This document shows, piece by piece, positions 52,868 through 61,915 of a DNA stretch of 64,000 nt; the first letter of the stretch is position 1, and each line of letters begins with the position of its first letter. Where the stretch lies: NCBI GenBank assembly GCA_027493445.1, contig JAOSKU010000001.1:1701314-1765313 (forward strand), given 5' to 3'. The DNA is from Thermoleophilia bacterium. GTDB taxonomy: Bacteria; Actinomycetota; Thermoleophilia; RBG-16-64-13. A program made the translations under genes and the position numbers. The notes beneath the pieces were generated by a model, which made no database searches, was not told the DNA's origin, and was given only the letters and a program-made list of their open reading frames with translations.

Positions 52868-53536
52868 TTACAGTCGCGAGATCGCCACCCGGGCGAGGGC
52901 CTGGAGCTGATCCATGCTCAGCAAGCCGTTCCAGCCGGCGACGTCGGGGTTGTCGTAGGTGAACAGCCCAACGGCCCGCTCCCCGCTACGCACGACCACC
53001 AAATAGGGGACCTGCGACTGGGCGAGGCTCGGACCCATGAAGGCTTCGTCACCGAGGCCCGAGAGCTCCTCGCGGAAGCTGTCAGCGTCGGCCTTCCAGT
53101 CGCCATAGACCTCGGCCCCCTTGATCACCACCATGAGGAGAGGGGTGCCGTCAGGGCGGACGAAGTTGAGATCGCCGCCTAGCCGCCGTTCGGGGTTGCG
53201 ACCGGCCCGCCGCACCTCGGCCAGCCCGGAGACCTTTTCCACGTCCTCGGGCGTGAGAACCGCCGTGAGCGCGCTGCCGGTGAGCTCTTCAGCCCCTGTC
53301 GCGAGCGCCGCGCTCGTGGTCGACGATGCACCAGTGGCCGGCGGCGCGCCGGTAGTCGAATTAGCGCCGGTGACCGCTTCTCCCGCGCATCCCGCGAGCG
53401 CCCCGCCAGTGACGGACACCAGGAGCAGGACGATCAGAGCCCTCCAGGCACAGCGCCCGACCATTCCCCTCCACCCGCCGGGTACTCCCAGACCGCGGGG
53501 GCCGCGTGCTTTCCGGGCCGTCCCTCTCCCCGCCAT
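52868..53536 (-). CDS. Secreted lipoprotein of unknown function
   Basis: 222 residues from ATG 53536 behind AAGGAG. A hydrophobic signal (ALIVLLLVSVTGGALAGC) ends in the lipobox LAGC near 50, then a Thr/Ala/Ser-rich linker leads to a folded domain of about 130 residues (LTPEDVEKVSGLAEV, GDLNFVRPDGTPLLMVVIK, GLGDEAFMGPSL, VPYLVVVRSGERAVGLFTYD). The fold resembles secreted DUF3558-like actinobacterial lipoproteins in shape, which I cannot confirm. It is convergent with the PAS-LuxR gene. Confidence 0.6.
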   Translation of the reverse strand: MAGRGTARKARGPRGLGVPGGWRGMVGRCAWRALIVLLLVSVTGGALAGCAGEAVTGANSTTGAPPATGASSTTSAALATGAEELTGSALTAVLTPEDVEKVSGLAEVRRAGRNPERRLGGDLNFVRPDGTPLLMVVIKGAEVYGDWKADADSFREELSGLGDEAFMGPSLAQSQVPYLVVVRSGERAVGLFTYDNPDVAGWNGLLSMDQLQALARVAISRL

Positions 53537-53655
53537 CGTCCGATCTCCTTCGCCTGCGCGGCATGACCACCCGGTGAAGGATACATCGTGTGGTACCTGG
53601 GTGACAGCTCGCCGCCGTCCCCCAGGCGCAACGCACGTCACGTGCCGACTAGCGC

Positions 53656-53709
53656 GGCTCTGTCCAGATGTACAGCACTTGTGCAAGTGCTGTACATCTG
53701 GACAGAGCC
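53656..53709. repeat. Near-perfect palindrome with 26-base arms
   Basis: The arms (53656-53681 and 53684-53709) are exact reverse complements with two bases between. The core carries TGTACAGCACTTG and its mirror. It sits in a 245-base gap between two minus-strand genes (53537-53781), after the stop of the VanZ-GNAT gene, so it may serve as a terminator, but no T-run follows. The rest of the gap shows nothing else. Confidence 0.6.
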
Positions 53710-53781
53710 CCACCGGAAGACACCACGTGGTGCTGCTCCGGAAAACCTGCCACAGGACCGAAACCAGATTGAATCTGCGGT

Positions 53782-54713
53782 CTAGTCGCCGGCGGAGGGT
53801 CGCGCCTGCATGACCAGGTGCGTATCGGTCTCCTCGACCACCCGGAATCCCAGGCGCTCGTACAAGCTGCGCGCGGGATTCACCCGCAGCACCTGGAGAC
53901 GTACCGACCGCCCGTCCGCGAAGGCCTCGGCCAGCACCGAGCCGATGAGGGTCGCGCCCACGCCCTTCCCCTGAAGCTCCGGCAGGATCTGGATGCTCGC
54001 CAGGAATATCTCGGCCCCTTCAAGACGCACCGCCAATACACCCGCATCGCGGCCTTCCACCTGCACCACCTTCGAGCGCATCGGGTCGAACCGCCCGTAG
54101 AACCAGGCGCGCTGACGGTTTTCATCCCAGCCCCACACCTGGTCGACATACTCCGCCAGAGTGGACCGGTGCAACGCGTACAGGAAGCCGGAGTCGCTCC
54201 GCCGCGCCCGTCGCAACTCCACTTTCCCGCCATCGGGCAAGGTGCCCACAAAGACGGGCGCCCGGCCACCCGTGGAGCCCAACCAAGCCCCCACCGTGCC
54301 GGCAACCGCGCCCCCAAAGTCGATGGCCACGTCGCGCACCGCCCCGGTGCGCGCGGTGAGGAAGCTCTGATGCCACTCGTCGAGGCCGGCCACGGTGGCG
54401 CAGAGGGCAAGGGCCGCCCCGGCCAGCACCGCCCGGCCCCACGCCGTCACTCGCGCCAGGCTGCGCCAGGTCAACAAAGCGAGCACGGCGTATTCGGTGA
54501 CGTGAGCCGCTTTGCGCGCCCAGGCCGGCAGGAACTGGGGGTCAGGCCCGAGGGCTCCCGGCCGAAGATCTGGGGCAGCCACTCGTGCAGCAGCCGCCAG
54601 TACCAGACGTCGACGCTGGAGCGAGCCCCCAGCTCGGTGGAGGTAACGGCGATGACCCCCAGCCAGACGAAGAGGGGGGCCCAGACGACCAGGTGCCGGC
54701 GCAGGGCGTTCAT
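53782..54713 (-). CDS. VanZ-domain membrane protein fused to a GNAT acetyltransferase (frameshifted)
   Basis: ATG 54713. An N-terminal VanZ-like membrane part is visible (HLVVWAPLFVWLGVIAVTST near 7-26; ARKAAHVTEYAVLALLTWRS near 66; AGLDEWHQSFLTARTGAVRDVAID near 105), then a GNAT domain from about 160 (VELRRARRSDSGFLYALHRSTL; ILPELQGKGVGATLIGSVLAEA; YERLGFRVV). The frame breaks at the five-G run 54537-54541; one more base joins the halves for 310 residues. Fusion of VanZ with an acetyltransferase is unusual. Confidence 0.7.
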
Positions 54714-54895
54714 GCCGGGAGGGTAGCACGGAGGCCGGCCGGCGGCGCATCGCTGCCGGCCGTATCGAAGACCGCTCGCGCGGCCGGCAGGTGAAATCCG
54801 GCGACCGTTGCGGATTAACCAGCCTGGGCCGTATCTACTTAAAGAGAAATCCGTTCTACTCCGATAGAAACAGCAAGAGCCGGCAGAACAAGATC

Positions 54896-54980
54896 CAGAC
54901 ACGACAAAGGCATACCCATCGCGAGGTGGGGGCGCAAAGCTACGGGACTCCCAGCGAGTTCGCCGGGCCGCCGAAAGTCT
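54896..54980 (+). ncRNA. c-di-GMP-I (GEMM) riboswitch aptamer
   Basis: The sequence follows the GEMM-I consensus: ACAAAGGCA, then a short stem with a GCGA loop, then GGGGCGCAAAGC, ACGGG, a second stem and GCCGGGCCGCCGA. These match the conserved G-binding and tetraloop-receptor parts of the class I c-di-GMP aptamer. It lies in the leader of the SLH/pectate-lyase gene starting at 55043 and is followed by a terminator, so cyclic di-GMP controls whether transcription reads through. Confidence 0.85.
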
Positions 54981-54983
54981 CAC

Positions 54984-55027
54984 AGGCCGACCTGAGGGGC
55001 GCGAATGCCTTGTCTGGTCGGCCTTTT
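54984..55027 (+). terminator. Intrinsic terminator of the riboswitch expression platform
   Basis: AGGCCGACC (54984-54992) pairs with GGTCGGCCT (55016-55024), followed by TTT. Inside its loop lies ATGCCTTGTCTGG, which is complementary to the start of the aptamer (CCAGAC..AGGCAT), giving a possible switching pairing. It ends 16 bases before the gene. Confidence 0.65.
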
Positions 55028-55042
55028 CCATGGAGGTAGACG

Positions 55043-57142
55043 ATGCAACGCAAGGCAAACCAGATCGAGCGGAACCGCCGGAGGTTCGCCGAGACGCTCG
55101 CGTACTGGCTTTGGCTAGTTCCGACTCTGCTGCTCGCTCTGACCCTTTCCCAGTGGGTGGTGCCCCACGTCGCCCAGGCCGGCACCGTGCCCACCGGCAT
55201 GCTGAACGTCAAGGACTACGGGGCCAAGGGGGACGGGGTGACTGACGACCGGGCGGCCATCGCGGGCGCCATCGAGGAGGCCCAGGCCCAGGGTAAGCCC
55301 CTCTTTTTCCCGGCCGGCCGCTACAAGGTGGTCTTCAGCGCAGCCGCCCCGCACTTCGACTACTCCCGGGCCTCCCTGACGGTGGTGGGCGAGGATCCGG
55401 GGACCACCGTGCTTGACGTCTACCCCAAGACCACCACCGACTTCGAGTTCCAGGTCTTCTACAACTGGAAGGGGAGCGTGGACCTCACCCTGCGCAACTT
55501 GGCCTTCGCCGGGCCCACCGGTTGGACGGCGGCTTATGTGAACACCCAGGCCAAGAGCTACCTCGTCTACAGCATCGGCTCCAAGAACCCTCCCGGCTCG
55601 TCCAGCGTGCTCGCCGAGAACATCCGGGCCACCGAGGGCAAGTTCTACAACGCCATCTTCGCCACCTCGGGCCACGGCACGGTCACCGTGCTAAAGTCCA
55701 CCATCACCACCTGGAACTGCGTGGTCAACAACTACGAGGACACCGGCACCATCATGGACCGGGCCACCATCATCGAGGACTCGGTCATCTCCTCGGGTAT
55801 GCCCAAGAGCCTGACCTCCGACGGCCAGAACCACGGCATCATCGTCTACAACCACCCCCACGTGGCCCTGCGCATCAGCCGTTCCACCCTGTGGGGCAAT
55901 CCCCGGGGGGCGGCCAAGCAGTACGGGGAGAACGACGCCATCGCCCACAAGACCCCCCTGTACTCCATCTACGAGGACGTCAAGTTCCTGGGCAACGCCG
56001 ACTACACCCTGATCACCCCCGGGGCGCCGGTCACCACCTACATCACCAACTCCACCTTCGACATGGGCCGCATCGGAGTGCGCAACAACACCGAGATCCG
56101 GGGCAGCACCTTCACCGGGAACGCCCGGACGAGCGCCACCACCTACAAGAATCTGCAGATGCCCGACATCACCTTGAAGATCGACGGCTCCCGCTTCGCT
56201 CTCTCTCAGAGCAAGGCTCTCGATCCCACCATCGGCACCATCGTGGTGACCAACACCCAGTTTGACTCCACCGGGCCGGCCCCCACGACCACCACCACCC
56301 TGGCGCCCACTACGACCACCACCATTCCGCCTACGACCACCACCACGAAGCCACCCACGACTACGACCACAACCGTGGCGCCCACCACTACCACGACGAA
56401 GCCACCTGTGACGACCACCACCGTGGCGCCGACTACCACCACGACCGTGGCGCCCACGACCACGGCCACCACTCTGGCGCCGACTACCACCACCACGACC
56501 AACCAGTCCTCTACGCAACAAAGCGGCAAGAAACGCGGCTGGACGAAACCGCCCAGGAAAAGCACGGTGACAGCCCAGAGCGCGACCTATCCCGACGTAC
56601 CCGGCATCGACCCCTACAGCCAGGCGATCCGCGACCTCGACAGCCGGGGCATCGTCAGCGGGTTCGAGGACGGCACCTTCCGGCCGCAGTCCACCATGAC
56701 CCGCCAGCAGTTCGCCAAGGTCATCGTGCTGACGTTGGGTCTGGAACCCACTGAGCAGGACATCTCCCCCTTCCTCGACGTCGAGTCGAGCGGCCCCGAT
56801 AGTCTGTTCCCAGACAACTTCGTGGCGGTCGCGGCCGCCTGGGGCATCACCAAAGGTGTCGACCCGGGCATGTTCGACCCCTACACGCCACTTCGTCGGG
56901 CCCAGGCGATCAGCATGGTCGTGCGGGCGGCCGACATGCGGGCACCCGGGCTATTGTGGGAAGAGCTCGGCGGCCAGACCTCTTTGCGCGATCTGCTCGG
57001 CACGGCGCACGAAAGCGCGGCCGCCAAGGCCGAGGTCAACGGGCTGCTGCAGGGGCTGCCGGTGGCGATGGACCCTTGGGCTTCCATGCCTCGAGGTGAG
57101 GTGGCGCAGATGCTGGCGAACCTCTTGAACATGGCCGACTAG
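55043..57142 (+). CDS. Secreted pectate-lyase-fold protein with C-terminal SLH domains
   Basis: 699 residues from ATG 55043 behind GGAGG. A signal sequence covers 21-46 (cleavage probably after VAQA). A pectate-lyase-3 beta-helix covers about 48-410 (NVKDYGAKGDGVTDDRAAI is its hallmark start). A Thr-rich linker with VAPTTTTT-like repeats lies at about 412-490, and three SLH-type segments cover about 515-699 (GIVSGFEDGTFRP, WGITKGVDPG, MPRGEVAQML). It is exported and anchored to the cell wall or S-layer. The c-di-GMP riboswitch in its leader makes it a likely biofilm or attachment factor; lyase activity is not shown. Confidence 0.88.
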   Translation: MQRKANQIERNRRRFAETLAYWLWLVPTLLLALTLSQWVVPHVAQAGTVPTGMLNVKDYGAKGDGVTDDRAAIAGAIEEAQAQGKPLFFPAGRYKVVFSAAAPHFDYSRASLTVVGEDPGTTVLDVYPKTTTDFEFQVFYNWKGSVDLTLRNLAFAGPTGWTAAYVNTQAKSYLVYSIGSKNPPGSSSVLAENIRATEGKFYNAIFATSGHGTVTVLKSTITTWNCVVNNYEDTGTIMDRATIIEDSVISSGMPKSLTSDGQNHGIIVYNHPHVALRISRSTLWGNPRGAAKQYGENDAIAHKTPLYSIYEDVKFLGNADYTLITPGAPVTTYITNSTFDMGRIGVRNNTEIRGSTFTGNARTSATTYKNLQMPDITLKIDGSRFALSQSKALDPTIGTIVVTNTQFDSTGPAPTTTTTLAPTTTTTIPPTTTTTKPPTTTTTTVAPTTTTTKPPVTTTTVAPTTTTTVAPTTTATTLAPTTTTTTNQSSTQQSGKKRGWTKPPRKSTVTAQSATYPDVPGIDPYSQAIRDLDSRGIVSGFEDGTFRPQSTMTRQQFAKVIVLTLGLEPTEQDISPFLDVESSGPDSLFPDNFVAVAAAWGITKGVDPGMFDPYTPLRRAQAISMVVRAADMRAPGLLWEELGGQTSLRDLLGTAHESAAAKAEVNGLLQGLPVAMDPWASMPRGEVAQMLANLLNMAD

Positions 57143-57168
57143 CACCTCCAACACATCGCTACGCCGCC

Positions 57169-57199
57169 GGGCCCCGGAGGGCTTCGTTCTCCGGGGCCC
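57169..57199 (+). terminator. Hairpin after the first SLH gene
   Basis: GGGCCCCGGAG (57169-57179) pairs with CTCCGGGGCCC (57189-57199) around a nine-base loop. A CTCTTTC tail follows. It lies 27 bases past the stop. Confidence 0.55.
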
Positions 57200-57291
57200 G
57201 CTCTTTCGGGTTGCACCCCCCACCGGTGGCGGCTAGAGTGGGAAGATAGGATTCTTCCCCGCCGGCGGACGTGAGATGGATGGTGACGTCC

Positions 57292-59258
57292 ATGTGGCGC
57301 TTCGGTCGCAGAACCCGGACTCTTTTCCCGTCGCTCGTTCTCCTCACCGCGGTACTCGCATTGGGGTGGACCTTCAGCGACGTCCCACCGAGCCATCGCA
57401 ACTACGAAGCGGTGAGCTCGCTCGCCCAGGCCGGTGTCGTCAATGGATACGAAGACGGCACCTTCCGGCCGGACGAGCCCGTCCTGCGGGCCCAGTTCGC
57501 CAAGATGGTGGTCAATCTGCTCGGCCTTCCCGTGTCCGAGGCCGATGTATGTCCATTCCTCGACGTGGAGAAACCCAGCGATTCACTCTATCCCGACAAC
57601 TACATCGGCGTCGCCGCCCGCGAAGGGATCACCAAAGGCCTGACGGCGACGTCCTTCGGACCCTACCAGAAGCTCACCCGCGCCCAGAGCATCACGATGC
57701 TCGTGCGTGCCGCCGACACCTACCACCCAGGTGTGCTCGATGAGCCCTACCCGGGGTGGCGCGGGCAGGTGGAGGCCGGCGACCCCACCCACGGAGTCAA
57801 CATCAGGCGGGCTGAGTACGCCGGCCTCCTCGCCGGTCTTGACCTTGCCCGCTTCACGCCGTCGGAGTCAGCCACACGCGCCGAGGTCGCCCAGATCATG
57901 GCGAACCTCAAGGGGAAGTACACCCCGCTGAATGTCAGGGACTTCGGAGCCAAGGGAGACGGCTCCACGAACGACCGCGCTGCCGTCCAGATGGCTTTGG
58001 ATGCGGCTTCGAAGAGCCGGACGCCGCTCTACTTTCCCCCGGCCGGTACAAGATCGGCTTCTCGAAGTCGGCCTCCCACCTCGACTACGAAGGCGACGTG
58101 ACGGTGCTGGGGGCGGGACGGGGCGCGACCGTCCTCGACGTCCATCCCAAGACAGTCGACGACTTCGAGTTCGTGCTGCTCATGAGCAAGGAACCCGACA
58201 GCCACCTGTCGCTGGCGCACCTCACCATCGAGGGACCGTCGGGATTCAAAGGCAGCTACCCCGATACCCAGAAGGAGTCGCTGGCCCTGTCCGCGGCGCC
58301 TTCGAGTCCCTACGGCCACGACAACAGGATCATCGTGGACGATGTGGCCATCACAGGCAAGTTCTATCGGGGAATATCGATGTCGGGGGGCGGCGGCATC
58401 GTGCAGGTGAGGGGCTCCGCGATCACGGCGACGCTCGTCGCGGTGCAAAGCTATGAGTCCACGGGCACGTTCCTGGACCGCCAGGTCGTCATCGAGGACT
58501 CCGTGCTCGAGTCGGGCATACCGGCCTCGAAGACCTCGGACGGCGCGCCCCACGGCATCATCGTCTACGTCCACCCGCACGTGGCTTTGCGGGTGACCGA
58601 CACCGTCTTCAAGAACAACCCCCGAGGTGCGGTCAAGCAGTACGGCGAGGGCGACAACGTGCTCGGCAAGGCCCCCCTGTATTCCGTGTACGAGAACGTC
58701 ACTTTCGAAAACTGCGACGGCTACACGATCATCACGCCGGGCGAGGCCGTGACCACCACCATCCGCGGCTACAAGGCCGACTCGGGCATGATCGGAATCC
58801 GCAACGACACGGTCATCTCGGACAGCACGTTCGTCAACGCCGGGATCACCGAAGCCGCCGGACACGACCAGCCCTTCAAGAACGTGACCATCACCGGCAG
58901 CGCGTTCACCCTGGCCAGGCGCGACTTCGCCGCTGTGCGGAGCAAGCCGGGATGGAACCTCATCGTCATCGGATCGAAGTTCCTCTTCGAGGAGGGAGCG
59001 AATGGCGGGACCGTAGGCTACTTGGGAGGAGAGGAGAACGGCAGTCGCGCGGAACGTGCGGAGTTTCGGGATAGCGACTTCGAGACGCGCACTACCCGCA
59101 ACCATCCCGATTCGGCCATCGCCTTCTCCGCAAACGACCGCGGCGACCGGTTCGCGGTCGCCGGCTCCCGCTTCGTAGGCCCCTTCTCCCAACCGATCGC
59201 CGTAGACTCACCCACGGAGGCCGAGATCGTGCTCACCGACAACCAGTTCCTCCCATAG
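57292..59258 (+). CDS. Secreted protein with N-terminal SLH domains and pectate-lyase fold (frameshifted)
   Basis: I used ATG 57292 (GGTGA before it); GTG 57271 is also in frame. A signal (LFPSLVLLTAVLALG) is followed by three SLH segments (VVNGYEDGTFRPDEP, EGITKGLTATSFG, TRAEVAQIMANL) and then the beta-helix (NVRDFGAKGDGSTNDRAAVQ). The five-C run 58036-58040 breaks the frame; one more base joins YFPPGRYKIGF and the rest to 59258. The same two parts are in the opposite order to the paralogue just upstream. Confidence 0.8.
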
Positions 59259-59341
59259 AGCTTCTGTCAAGGGGGAGCCCTGGCCGCCACGGCCGCACTG
59301 CGCGGCGCGACGCGGCGTCCTCGGTCGCGCCCGTAGCTCTG

Positions 59342-60520
59342 CTAAGCAACGAGGAGCTCGGGCCAGAGCCCCTGCCCCGCCAACCCCTCGCCGATCTCGT
59401 GCTCGTAAACCCTGTTCATCACGAGGACGACGTCCGGCCGGAGCGCTGGGAGCTCTTCAGGGGAGAGGATGCGGTGGCCGGTACCGGGGGCGAAGAGGCC
59501 CTGCTTGCGTGGGTTGATATCCACGAGAGCCGCAACCGCACCGGGATCTTCCACGAGGTTCACGAACATGATGCCCTTCGAGCCGGCGCCCCACACGACG
59601 ATTCGAGTTCGCTTCTCAATCCAGAGAGCGAGATGTCGATTCCACCCGGTCAGCTTGCCCGCACACCTCGCGGCGAAGGCCCCCACATCCTCCGCCCCGG
59701 GGGCCTCGGGGCTGTTCTCGATGTACGCAAGGCGGCCTCCGGAAGCCCCGCCAAGAGACGCCTCGACACACAGGAACCGGCCCGAAAAGGAGGTGAACAG
59801 GCGCGACACCGCGAAACCGGAGATCTCGAAGAGTCGCGCGAGAGACGGCCCCGTGAACAGCGACACGTGTTCGTAGATGACGTCCCAAAGACTCAGCTCC
59901 GAGAACACAAAGGCGCCGTTCGGAACCTCGAAGAAGAAGCGCACGTGCCCGCGACCGCCGAGCACCTCGCGCAGTTGCTCCACGAAGTTCCGTGGATCTG
60001 GCAGCTGCTCGAGCATGTGCCTGGAGCACACGAAGTCCGCGCGCACATCGCTGTACGACGCCGAATACAGATCTCTTAGCAGAGTGACGCCGGCAGGCGG
60101 GGCAACATCCTCCATAAGGCTCGGATCGAAGCCCACCCCCCTGCTGCCGGCCGCCTCGCAGAGTTCGCGCAGGAACTCCCCTCGCCCGCAGCCGATCTCC
60201 ACAATGTCTTTCCCACGCAGGCCGTGGCGCTCCACCAGGTCCGCGGCAAGCATGCGCATGTAGTCCCGAAAGCTGGGTGAGAAGTCCAGGGAGTTTTCAT
60301 AACCCGGGCCGTAGCTAACCAGATCGGGATCGAAGGCGATGTTGTGAACGTGCCCACACGAACGGCAATAACCGAGCCTGATGACGCCCGTGGGCGACCG
60401 TCGAGCTGTCTCGCTGTCGGCGTGCAGAACGTTGCAGAACACGGGGACGCTACCGCCTCGATAGAACGTCTCCACGGTTCCTTCTCGGCACACGAGACAG
60501 GTATCTCCCAACGCGCTCAC
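59342..60520 (-). CDS. Sugar C-methyltransferase-like SAM enzyme (1)
   Basis: 392 residues from GTG 60520 behind AAGGTGG. A zinc-binding N-domain (CLVCREG ... CRSCGHVHN, 9-70) is followed by a SAM-binding core (DIVEIGCGRGEFLRELCEA near 95-113; FEVPNGAFVFSELSLWDVIYEH near 190) and a C-terminal NDP-sugar C-methyltransferase type domain (VVWGAGSKGIMFVNL near 308; DINPRKQGLFAPGTGHRI near 338). Members methylate carbon atoms of nucleotide-bound sugars. It belongs to a glycan locus with two relatives at 61916 and 63089. Confidence 0.87.
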   Translation of the reverse strand: MSALGDTCLVCREGTVETFYRGGSVPVFCNVLHADSETARRSPTGVIRLGYCRSCGHVHNIAFDPDLVSYGPGYENSLDFSPSFRDYMRMLAADLVERHGLRGKDIVEIGCGRGEFLRELCEAAGSRGVGFDPSLMEDVAPPAGVTLLRDLYSASYSDVRADFVCSRHMLEQLPDPRNFVEQLREVLGGRGHVRFFFEVPNGAFVFSELSLWDVIYEHVSLFTGPSLARLFEISGFAVSRLFTSFSGRFLCVEASLGGASGGRLAYIENSPEAPGAEDVGAFAARCAGKLTGWNRHLALWIEKRTRIVVWGAGSKGIMFVNLVEDPGAVAALVDINPRKQGLFAPGTGHRILSPEELPALRPDVVLVMNRVYEHEIGEGLAGQGLWPELLVA

Positions 60521-60616
60521 AGGGCCACCACCTTGGCATGAATCTCCAGGTCGCGAATCTGGCCGTGGATCTCGTTTCTGTGCCGCACCAGTCAGGCGTG
60601 TATTTGATCTTACCAG

Positions 60617-60692
60617 GACAGGAAGCACTCGCCACGACAGGAAGCACTCGCCACGACAGGAAGCACTCGCCACGACAGGAAGTACTCGCGCG
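60617..60692. repeat. 19-base tandem repeat between divergent genes
   Basis: Three exact copies of a 19-base unit (GACAGGAAGCACTCGCCAC) at 60617, 60636 and 60655 and a fourth, diverged copy at 60674. It lies in the 282-base gap (60521-60802) between the methyltransferase and the kinase-like gene, so it could be a promoter element or slippage-prone switch. No gene is seen in the gap. Confidence 0.75.
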
Positions 60693-60802
60693 ATACACTC
60701 TATGTCGCACATGATGAGTGCCTGCTGTTCGCGGCCGCGCTGGTATGCGGCGCATGTGATCCTTCGAATCACCACCGTACGAGTCCAGGGGAACACGCGA
60801 TA

Positions 60803-61894
60803 ATGGGTCTCGCAAAGGGCATGAGGCGGTGGATTCGCCGGAGGCGGCGGCGGGCGCCGAAGCCCGTCTTTCTCGCGGGGCCACCCCCTGGCATAGAATC
60901 CGGCGAGTTGGCTTCGATCTGCAAGCGAGAATTCGGCACTCACCCGCGTACCATCGAGTACCAGCGCTTGTCTGGATGGAAGCCGACCGGCACTTTCCGC
61001 GTGAGGCTGACCCTAAGCGGGCGGCGCAGGGTCTGCGTCATCTTCAAGAATGCGCTGTACCTGGACGAAGACATCCCGGCGTTGGTCGGTTTGCCCTTGG
61101 CTCCCGGACCCCCGGAGTGGGGGGTCTACCAGGCGAAAGATGACGGCCTCGTCGGCTATCTGCCTAGAGTCTACTGGATGAACGAGGTGACCCCGGGACG
61201 GCACTATCGCTACCTGCTGGAAGACCTCGGAGAGAAGTATCGTCGCCTCGACCGGCGCTCTGAGACCGTAGTGAGGCTGGCTGCGAATCTGTCGTGCCTT
61301 CATCAAACCTTCATGTCGTCGGGTATCTCCAGGCAGAGCGAGCTGCTCCTGCGGTACGACGAAGCCTTCAGGCGCGGTCTGCTCGAGTACGCTTTCCGCA
61401 ACATCCAGACCTACGCCCTAAGATCGACCGACAGCCTCGTACACGAGGTTGTCGAGCGGTGGTCGGAGATCGCCGATCTCGTGGGCCGCAGCGGACCGGG
61501 TGGGCGACTGCCGCCGACCCTGGTGCACGGAGATCTCAACTTCGCGAACATCATGGTTTCCAGACGAGACGATCGCGACATCAAGCTGATCGACTGGGAA
61601 TGGGCCGGGTTCGCGGAACCCCACGCCGATCTCGCCTCCCTCTTGAAACGAGCCGACCCCGTGCTTGAAGCGCAAGCCGTCCGCGCCTACGCCGGAACCG
61701 ACAGCCGTTTGGGCCTCGACGAGCACATCGGCCTCTACTCCTGGTGGCAGCTCCAACGTGGGCTCCTCGACGCTGGATTCATGGCGGCACAGCTCGGTCA
61801 GGACGACTACGAGGGACATCTCGACCGGGTGGGGTTCGTCGAACGCTCGCTGCAGCGGGTCCTGGGCTCGCACGCCGTGCTGAGCTCGGCGTAG
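60803..61894 (+). CDS. APH-like aminoglycoside/choline-kinase family phosphotransferase
   Basis: 363 residues from ATG 60803. A very basic start (MRRWIRRRRRR) is followed by the kinase fold: PTLVHGDLNFANIMVS (about 236-251) is the catalytic loop (HGDxxxxN) and IKLIDWEWAGFAEPHADLA (about 258-276) the metal-binding part. It is likely to phosphorylate a sugar or small alcohol in glycan synthesis rather than an antibiotic, given its neighbours. Confidence 0.85.
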   Translation: MGLAKGMRRWIRRRRRRAPKPVFLAGPPPGIESGELASICKREFGTHPRTIEYQRLSGWKPTGTFRVRLTLSGRRRVCVIFKNALYLDEDIPALVGLPLAPGPPEWGVYQAKDDGLVGYLPRVYWMNEVTPGRHYRYLLEDLGEKYRRLDRRSETVVRLAANLSCLHQTFMSSGISRQSELLLRYDEAFRRGLLEYAFRNIQTYALRSTDSLVHEVVERWSEIADLVGRSGPGGRLPPTLVHGDLNFANIMVSRRDDRDIKLIDWEWAGFAEPHADLASLLKRADPVLEAQAVRAYAGTDSRLGLDEHIGLYSWWQLQRGLLDAGFMAAQLGQDDYEGHLDRVGFVERSLQRVLGSHAVLSSA

Positions 61895-61915
61895 GCGGCC
61901 CGAGACGAGCCGAGC

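Noticed and set aside
60617..60692. CRISPR array
   Set aside because: The 19-base units are contiguous without spacers and no cas gene is present.
60521..60943. N-terminal extension of sugar methyltransferase 1 to 60943
   Set aside because: It would translate the 19-base tandem repeat and overlap the divergent kinase gene; GTG 60520 with AAGGTGG fits the zinc-domain start.
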